Shown one piece after another: positions 1 to 5,002 of a DNA stretch of 10,470 nucleotides (its first letter is position 1; every line of letters begins with the position of its first letter). Source of the stretch: Cytophagaceae bacterium (GTDB taxonomy: Bacteria; Bacteroidota; Bacteroidia; Cytophagales; Spirosomataceae). The notes below the pieces were generated by a model. That model was not told the DNA's origin. It saw only the letters and a list, made by a program, of their open reading frames with translations, and did no database searches. The stretch spans positions 1 to 10,470 of the forward strand of contig JAIXRT010000076.1 in assembly GCA_027485075.1 (NCBI GenBank), given 5' to 3'. The position numbers and the translations under genes are program-made.

Positions 1-1089
1 ATTACCTCGTTTATGGACATGCCAAACACCATTCCTAATACGCTCACCCGAACATTATTGGAAGAAAAATACCAATTGGCCTCCCAAAAATCCATGGCCA
101 ATTATTCATTTTTCATGGGCATTACAGCAGCCAATTTAGAGGAGGCGCTCCGCGTAGATAACGAAACCGTTTGTGGTATTACAGACGATGGCCTCTACCT
201 AGAGAAGCAAGAAATCTTAGCGAATAACCCGGAATACCTTGAAAAATTATTCGCCCGTGCGGAAACATTGGTGGCCTTACACAGCGAAGACGATTCCATC
301 ATTCGTGGAAATTTGAGCCATTACCAACAAATCTATGGCGACAATATTCCTGTAGAATTTCACCCCGCCATTCGTTCTTCCGAAGCCTGCGAAGCCGCCA
401 CCAAACGGGTACTCGACATTCAAAAGCGGCATAATAATCGCCTCCATTTCTTCCATATCTCGACCGGCGCCGAAGCTAAATTATTCAGCCCAGGACCGAT
501 CATCGAAAAACGGGTAACCGCAGAAGCGTGCATTCACCATTTGTGTTTTACGGATGCCGACTACCCAGCATTGGGAAATAAAATCGTTTGGAACCCATCC
601 GTTAAATCTGCCGAAGACCGACTCGAATTACTGAAGGCCCTCGAAGATGACCGGATTGATCTCATCGCGACCGATCATGCACCCCATAGCTTGGAGGAAA
701 AAACCGGAAATTACATGCAAGTTAAATCCGGCGCTCCCATGGTGCAGCATGCTTTATTAATGCTTTTTGAATTAGTTGCGCGCGGTGAACTTTCCTTGAA
801 TACCTTGGTCGCTAAATCGAGCCACCGCGTGGCCGACTGTTACCGTATGGTGGACCGCGGCTACATTCGCGAAGGATTTTTCGCTGATCTAGTGGAGGTT
901 GCCCCTTCGAATCCATGGTCTGTAACCACGGAATCTTTGCATTATAAATGCGGCTGGGCTCCGGTCGTGGGACGCAATTTTCAGCATCAAATAAACCGCA
1001 CCTTCGTTAGCGGAGCCCTCGTTTATGAAGCCGGGAAGTTCAATCCAGAAAAAACAGGGAAACGCTTACACTTTGCCAAAATTAGATAG
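1..1089 (+). CDS. pyrC: Dihydroorotase, class I (5'-truncated by window edge)
   Basis: This enzyme cyclises N-carbamoyl-L-aspartate to dihydroorotate, the third step of de novo pyrimidine synthesis, in the cytoplasm. The reading frame is open from base 1 and begins inside the conserved TSFMDMPNT segment, so the ATG at 13 is internal. About 80 N-terminal residues, including the first HxH metal ligands, lie outside the window. Visible motifs: TDDG at bases 181-192, whose Asp is the zinc ligand used by class I enzymes that lack a carboxylated lysine; the His of HSED at 280; the His of HIST at 454; and the catalytic Asp of ATDHAPH at 673. The C-terminal segment with GFFADLVEV and NRTFVSG is typical of the amidohydrolase family. 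The gene appears intact to its TAG stop and is followed by bioD after 3 bases, suggesting co-transcription and perhaps translational coupling. The family call is firm; catalytic competence is inferred because the N-terminus is not visible. Confidence 0.95.
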   Translation: MTSFMDMPNTIPNTLTRTLLEEKYQLASQKSMANYSFFMGITAANLEEALRVDNETVCGITDDGLYLEKQEILANNPEYLEKLFARAETLVALHSEDDSIIRGNLSHYQQIYGDNIPVEFHPAIRSSEACEAATKRVLDIQKRHNNRLHFFHISTGAEAKLFSPGPIIEKRVTAEACIHHLCFTDADYPALGNKIVWNPSVKSAEDRLELLKALEDDRIDLIATDHAPHSLEEKTGNYMQVKSGAPMVQHALLMLFELVARGELSLNTLVAKSSHRVADCYRMVDRGYIREGFFADLVEVAPSNPWSVTTESLHYKCGWAPVVGRNFQHQINRTFVSGALVYEAGKFNPEKTGKRLHFAKIR

Positions 1090-1092
1090 ACC

Positions 1093-1713
1093 ATGCAATT
1101 TTTTATCACAGGAATAGGAACTGAAATCGGGAAAACGGTTGTCTCCGCCATTGTAACCGAATACCTCCAAGCCGATTATTGGAAACCGGTACAATCAGGA
1201 GATTTACATTGGACAGACACCATGAAAGTTCAATCGCTTGTCTCAAATACAAAATCGGTGTTTCATCCGGAGCGGCACCGACTGAACGCGCCGCTTTCTC
1301 CACATGCCTCCGCGGCATTGGACGGAGTGCAAATTAAGCTATCCGATTTTACAATCCCGGTGACTTCAAATCATCTTGTGGTAGAAGGTGCCGGTGGTCT
1401 GATGGTTCCATTAAATGAGCAAGAGGTGCTATTGGACCTCATTCAACAGCTCCAAATCCCGGTCATACTTGTCTCGCGAAATTACCTTGGAAGCATTAAC
1501 CATACCCTGTTGTCTTTTGAGGCCTTGCAGCAGCGCAACATTCCAATCGCCGGTATCGTTTTCAATGGCGAACCGAATCCGGCATCGGAATCATTTATTG
1601 AAAATTACACGCAATTGCCTGTATTGTTTCGGGTAGGAAATTTGGATGACATTACGCCAGAATCCATTCGCGATTTGGTGAAAGAATTGCACATTGATTT
1701 CCCAACAAGGTAA
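1093..1713 (+). CDS. bioD: ATP-dependent dethiobiotin synthetase
   Basis: BioD closes the ureido ring of dethiobiotin from 7,8-diaminopelargonate, CO2 and ATP, the penultimate step of biotin synthesis, in the cytoplasm. The 206-residue length fits the family. Seen in the sequence: the P-loop TGIGTEIGKT at residues 6-15; the KPVQSGD segment with Lys31 that contacts substrate and phosphate; RLNAPLSPHASA at 63-74; EGAGGLMVPL at 98-107 (Walker B/Mg2+ region); YLGSINHTLLS at 131-141; and the nucleotide-base contact region around FNGEPNP at 157-163. The start ATG at 1093 is 3 bases after the dihydroorotase stop, with no Shine-Dalgarno motif, which is usual in Bacteroidota. No other bio gene is in the window, so bioD here sits apart from bioA/bioF and is carried in an operon with a pyrimidine gene. 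No oddities are seen in length or key residues. Confidence 0.95.
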   Translation: MQFFITGIGTEIGKTVVSAIVTEYLQADYWKPVQSGDLHWTDTMKVQSLVSNTKSVFHPERHRLNAPLSPHASAALDGVQIKLSDFTIPVTSNHLVVEGAGGLMVPLNEQEVLLDLIQQLQIPVILVSRNYLGSINHTLLSFEALQQRNIPIAGIVFNGEPNPASESFIENYTQLPVLFRVGNLDDITPESIRDLVKELHIDFPTR

Positions 1714-1773
1714 TTTGCGCATCAGGGAGGGGAAATTAAATTGGTATCTAAGTAATATTTAATTGAATTTCGG

Positions 1774-1781
1774 TAAGTTTG
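1774..1781 (+). promoter_or_regulatory. Possible Bacteroidota -7 box upstream of symporter gene
   Basis: TAAGTTTG matches the TAnnTTTG consensus of the Bacteroidota primary sigma factor. It lies 53 bases before the symporter ATG in the 121-base gap after bioD. No matching TTG/TTTG -33 element is found at the expected 19-23 base distance (candidate TTG triplets are about 8 or 30 bases away), so the call is weak. Nothing else in 1714-1773 was recognised beyond A/T-rich DNA. Confidence 0.3.
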
Positions 1782-1786
1782 AAAAA

Positions 1787-1813
1787 TTAGAATCTCCTCT
1801 GTTGAGATTTTGA
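1787..1813 (+). promoter_or_regulatory. Leader hairpin before symporter gene
   Basis: AATCTC (1791-1796) and GAGATT (1804-1809) are perfectly complementary around a 7-base loop. The stem extends outward by four more pairs, two of them G-U in RNA, giving a 10-pair stem over 1787-1813. It ends 21 bases before the symporter ATG. No U-tract follows, so it is not an intrinsic terminator of bioD. If transcription starts just upstream, it would be a 5' leader structure affecting translation or RNA stability; at DNA level it could be an operator. The structure is seen; any function is inference. Confidence 0.35.
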
Positions 1814-1834
1814 CCTCGAACCTATTAACCATTC

Positions 1835-3454
1835 ATGAAACAATTACAGACGCTCGATTACATCGTTTTTCTCCTCTATTTTGTCTCCGTTACCAGTTAT
1901 GGATATTGGGTTTACCAGCGGAAAAAGAAGGCAGAAATTTCTACCAAAGACTTTTTTCTCGCGGAAGGATCGCTTACCTGGTGGGCCATCGGTGCCTCAT
2001 TATTAGCATCTAATATTTCAGCCGAACACTTTATTGGCATGTCGGGCTCTGGATTTGCGATAGGCTTAGCCATCTCGTCCTACGAATGGATGTCGGCCGC
2101 CGCACTCGTCATCGTGGCCGTATTCTTTGTTCCCATTTTCTTGAAAAACAAGATCTATACGATGCCGCAGTTTTTGTCGCAGCGCTACAATAACACGGTG
2201 GCGACAATCATGGCGGTTTTTTGGCTGTTGTTATATGTATTTGTCAACCTTACCTCCATTCTTTATTTAGGCGCCTTAGCCATCGAAAGTATTACCTCTA
2301 TTCCATTTTTATATGCGATGGTTGGCCTTGCCCTCTTCGCCATTTTCATCACGTTGGGCGGGATGAAGGTGATTGGTTATACGGATTTTATTCAGGTGAT
2401 TGTCTTGATTATCGGTGGTTTAGTGGTGACCTATTTGTCACTTGACATGGTGTCTGATCGCTTTAATAGCGGAGGCGTTTTCGGCGGTTTGATGGAGTTG
2501 CAGACACAAGCTGACGATCATTTTCACATGATCTTTTCGGAGGGCGATAAATATTACGATGCACTTCCTGGATTTGCTATTTTGTTTGGCGGGATGTGGA
2601 TAAATAACTTGAATTATTGGGGATGTAATCAGTACATTGTTCAACGGACATTAGGAGCGGACTTACCCACGGCACGTTCTGGAATTTTGTTTGCTGCTTT
2701 TTTGAAATTATTAATGCCCTTAATCTGTGTGATTCCAGGTATCGCGATGTATGTGCTATACCAAAACGGGGCTTTCCAAAATGAAATGACCATCGCCGGA
2801 ATCGTCAAGCCGGATCATTCCTATCCTACGCTGATGAACCTGTTGCCTGCCGGATTAAAGGGACTTTCCTTCGCGGCATTAACCGCTGCGATTGTGGCGT
2901 CATTGGCCGGTAAAAGTAACAGCATCTCGACCATTTTTAGTTTAGATATCTACAAGAAATCCTTGAATCCAAATGCCTCTGAAGCGCAAACAGTTTGGGT
3001 TGGTCGCATCGCAATCTGGGTTTCTTTTGGCATTGCCTTATTAATCGCGCCGCAATTACGCCAGCTTGAACAAGCGTACCAGTTCATTCAGGAATACTCG
3101 AATTACCTGACGCCAGGAGCCTTCGCCTTGTTCTCTTTGGGACTGTTTTGGAAGCGGACTACTTCTGCTGCTGCGATTGTCGCGGCCGTGGCTTCCATAC
3201 CTTTGGTCGTTTTATTCAAGAATTTACATACGTTTATCGGCGGTACCCCGATTCCATTCTTGCATGTGACGATGTGGGTTTATTTGATTTTGGTTGCGCT
3301 CATGGTCTTGATTTCGCTGGCAGATCGAAGCTCGATTAATAATCCAAAAGGCTTAGATGTGGAGCGCGCCGACTTCCTCGTGTCGAAGCAATTTGCGATC
3401 ATTTCCATTTTGGTCATGGGAATTGTGGCCGCGTTGTATACCGTATTTTATTAG
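1835..3454 (+). CDS. Sodium/sugar symporter, SSS family (SGLT type)
   Basis: An inner-membrane secondary transporter of the solute:sodium symporter family (539 residues, about 14 membrane helices, LeuT fold), predicted to import a sugar or related solute with Na+. It resembles Vibrio vSGLT closely: NISAEHFIGMSGSG at 60-73, SSYEW at 81-85 (the sugar-contacting Glu), NLNYWGCNQY at 258-267, FAAFLKL with Lys291 at the vSGLT Lys294 position, and IQEYSNYLTPG with Gln419 at the vSGLT Gln428 position. The Na2-site region AAIVASLAG (351-359) keeps a Ser at 356. At the vSGLT Gln69 position this protein has His65, as in human SGLT1 (His83). The start at 1835 gives a short cytoplasm-facing lead and an immediate first helix. 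The gene stands alone on its transcript, with a leader hairpin upstream and a strong terminator 2 bases after its stop. The sugar specificity (glucose, galactose or another) cannot be read from these residues alone. Confidence 0.93.
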   Translation: MKQLQTLDYIVFLLYFVSVTSYGYWVYQRKKKAEISTKDFFLAEGSLTWWAIGASLLASNISAEHFIGMSGSGFAIGLAISSYEWMSAAALVIVAVFFVPIFLKNKIYTMPQFLSQRYNNTVATIMAVFWLLLYVFVNLTSILYLGALAIESITSIPFLYAMVGLALFAIFITLGGMKVIGYTDFIQVIVLIIGGLVVTYLSLDMVSDRFNSGGVFGGLMELQTQADDHFHMIFSEGDKYYDALPGFAILFGGMWINNLNYWGCNQYIVQRTLGADLPTARSGILFAAFLKLLMPLICVIPGIAMYVLYQNGAFQNEMTIAGIVKPDHSYPTLMNLLPAGLKGLSFAALTAAIVASLAGKSNSISTIFSLDIYKKSLNPNASEAQTVWVGRIAIWVSFGIALLIAPQLRQLEQAYQFIQEYSNYLTPGAFALFSLGLFWKRTTSAAAIVAAVASIPLVVLFKNLHTFIGGTPIPFLHVTMWVYLILVALMVLISLADRSSINNPKGLDVERADFLVSKQFAIISILVMGIVAALYTVFY

Positions 3455-3456
3455 TA

Positions 3457-3489
3457 AAAAAGAAGGGGATTTACCATCCCCTTCTTTTT
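3457..3489. terminator. Strong bidirectional intrinsic terminator
   Basis: A 14-base-pair uninterrupted stem with a 5-base TTACC loop: AAAAAGAAGGGGAT pairs with ATCCCCTTCTTTTT. The A-run on one side and the T-run on the other give a U-tract in either direction of transcription. It lies between two convergent genes, 2 bases after the symporter stop. Its right edge overlaps the TAA stop (3488-3490 on the complement) of the hydrolase gene on the other strand, so it should end both transcripts. Confidence 0.92.
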
Positions 3490-4825
3490 ATAAAACCTTG
3501 TCTGTATCTGTGGTAAATAGCCGCGTGCTGACGGTATAGGTTCCTCCGTTCGGGTCCTTATATTTTAAATCCATGTAAAATGCTTGGTATCCTTTTTTCA
3601 CAAACGGAATCGTATACTTGACCGTTGACCCCTCATACTTTACCCGACGCGTTAACCATAAGTTATTGCGGAAATCCCGATCTGCCGATGTCGTCGCCCA
3701 AATAGCGGCCTCCACTAAATCGTTCGGATTTGCCTGAACAGCGAGCTCAAATCCCTCTGCGGTTTTATTCACAACCCAGGTACTCACCGGATATTCTTTA
3801 TTCTGAAGCGTTAAGCCAAAGAACGCACTTAGTCCTTCCAATGCCTGTTTTCCTCCAGCCAAATCATGTCCCGCATTTGGCACATAGTGGATCAAATTTT
3901 TACCAGGTATTTGATCGAAATAATGTTTGATCGCATCAGCTGTCCAGTAAGGGTCGTTCGTTCCCACAAATATCATCTTCGGAACGGTTAGTTTTTCCTT
4001 ATACGAATATGGATCAATCATCGCTGTAATCGCTTTTCCATCCGGACTGGAGGTGCTTTGCGGGATGCCTATTTTGACATAATCTTCAATTTGATCACTG
4101 TATTCGCCATACGTCTCAAATTGGTAGCTGAGTGTTTTGGGCATGTTCAACATGTCAATCACCATGGGGCCAATGGCCTTCACCCGCTTATCGTCGATTG
4201 CGCTCGAAAGCCAAGTTGTCCATCCGCGTTTCGAGGCACCGGCAAGTACAAAATTGGCTACTTTATGCTTAGTTTTTTGAGCGACAAATTCCTGAACGGC
4301 ATCCATGCCGCGCACTGCGGATTTCACCATGGGGAATAAGAGCGGCCACGTGTAATCTTTATCTTTTCGGAACTCATTGAGGGTATGCGTAATTAGCTCA
4401 TCTTCTGTTTTGCCATCATAAAGCGGCTGGTTTGGAACCTGTTTAATTAAAGCCACCACCGCTTTATTCTTGGATGCAATGGCATTTAAGATGGGCCATA
4501 ATTTATCTTCTTTACTCCAGTTTGGTTGCTCATCTTTATTGCTTCCGCCTGTGATGAAAAGCAGGGCGCCATCATATTGAACTGTCGATGGAACGATAAT
4601 CGTAAGCTGATGTCTCCACATAATTCCGCGCCATTTTTGGGAGGTCAATAATACCTGATAGGCTTTCGCACTACCAATATTGGCCGAATCTTTTAGCTCC
4701 CACGTATAGTTTTGGTCGCCATTCGATAAGTAACTTTTTAACGCATTTTCGGGTTTGATTTTGGATTGTGAAAATCCAAGAAAAGGAATCAAAAGCAGGA
4801 GGATTCCAAGGTGTAAGTTCTTCAT
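3488..4825 (-). CDS. Secreted PhoPQ-activated pathogenicity-related protein (PqaA/AprA-like) alpha/beta hydrolase
   Basis: A 445-residue exported protein of the PhoPQ-activated pathogenicity-related family, which includes Salmonella PqaA and the Dictyostelium secreted factor AprA. Biochemical function is unknown for most members. A signal peptide (MKNLHLGILLLLIPFLGFSQS) predicts cleavage near residue 19-21 and export to the periplasm or beyond. The alpha/beta-hydrolase core shows a nucleophile elbow GASKRGWT with Ser198, an acid candidate Asp291 in VGTNDPYW, and His320 in PNAGHDL, so a full catalytic triad appears present. An N-terminal region with WRGIMWRHQL (65-74) and ITGGSNKD (91-98) and a C-terminal beta-rich region (about 345-440) fit the family's usual length. 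The ATG at 4825 is preceded by a short A/T-rich leader. The gene faces the symporter, shares its terminator, and is divergent from the cytochrome operon. The substrate, perhaps an ester or peptide, is unknown. Confidence 0.88.
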   Translation of the reverse strand: MKNLHLGILLLLIPFLGFSQSKIKPENALKSYLSNGDQNYTWELKDSANIGSAKAYQVLLTSQKWRGIMWRHQLTIIVPSTVQYDGALLFITGGSNKDEQPNWSKEDKLWPILNAIASKNKAVVALIKQVPNQPLYDGKTEDELITHTLNEFRKDKDYTWPLLFPMVKSAVRGMDAVQEFVAQKTKHKVANFVLAGASKRGWTTWLSSAIDDKRVKAIGPMVIDMLNMPKTLSYQFETYGEYSDQIEDYVKIGIPQSTSSPDGKAITAMIDPYSYKEKLTVPKMIFVGTNDPYWTADAIKHYFDQIPGKNLIHYVPNAGHDLAGGKQALEGLSAFFGLTLQNKEYPVSTWVVNKTAEGFELAVQANPNDLVEAAIWATTSADRDFRNNLWLTRRVKYEGSTVKYTIPFVKKGYQAFYMDLKYKDPNGGTYTVSTRLFTTDTDKVL

Positions 4826-4856
4826 TTGTGAATAAATAGGTTTCGGTAAATATATA

Positions 4857-4887
4857 GAAATTTATCATGCAACGACATGTCTGTCAA
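4857..4887 (-). promoter_or_regulatory. Candidate promoter of the PqaA-like gene
   Basis: On the complement strand, TTGACA (4887-4882) is followed by TAAATTTC (4864-4857), with 20 bases between the TTG and the second box. This matches the Bacteroidota -33 TTTG / -7 TAnnTTTG arrangement with one mismatch in the -7 box. TTGACA is also a perfect classical -35 box. Initiation near 4850 would give a leader of about 25 bases before the ATG at 4825. The positioning fits, but the call is by inspection only. Confidence 0.5.
4874..4881. promoter_or_regulatory. Palindrome inside the candidate promoter spacer (possible operator)
   Basis: GACATGTC is a perfect 8-base palindrome lying between the two boxes of the candidate promoter for the PqaA-like gene. 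A dimeric regulator bound here would block RNA polymerase. The palindrome is short enough to occur by chance; the location is the only argument for a role. Confidence 0.25.
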
Positions 4888-5002
4888 GCCTTTATAGGGA
4901 TGTGTCCTGATTTCTATGCGTGGGTAAGTGAATTTTAAGGCTAGTTTTTGTACATTTATTTTTACGAATCGGCTAAGTAAATAGGCCGACAAACCTGATC
5001 CT
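4888..5002 (+). promoter_or_regulatory. Upstream region of the cytochrome/LamG operon
   Basis: This is the remaining part of the divergent region before the ATG at 5003 and must hold the operon's promoter unless expression comes from elsewhere. Two -7-like boxes with one mismatch each are visible: TAGTTTTT at 4942-4949 and TACATTTA at 4951-4958. Neither has a convincing -33 partner. A small inverted repeat, TCGGC (4969-4973) and GCCGA (4985-4989) with an 11-base spacer, lies in the probable leader. No coding region is supported. Confidence 0.3.

Noticed and set aside
13-15. ATG as the start of the dihydroorotase gene
   Set aside because: The frame is open upstream and the codons before it encode the conserved residues preceding MPNT; the true start is outside the window.
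181-192. Dihydroorotase apparently lacking the carboxylated-lysine segment found in other Bacteroidota dihydroorotases
   Set aside because: TDDG at this place is the normal metal-ligand motif of class I dihydroorotases that use Asp in place of the carboxylated Lys, so this is a known variant and not a defect.
3730-4339. Open frames on the + strand within the PqaA-like gene (3730-3930, 4058-4339)
   Set aside because: They lie antisense to a well-supported gene, have no recognisable domain, and read as shadows of its codon pattern.
4969-4989. TCGGC/GCCGA inverted repeat as a riboswitch or terminator before the operon
   Set aside because: Only five base pairs with an 11-base loop and no U-tract; too weak to call more than a minor leader feature.
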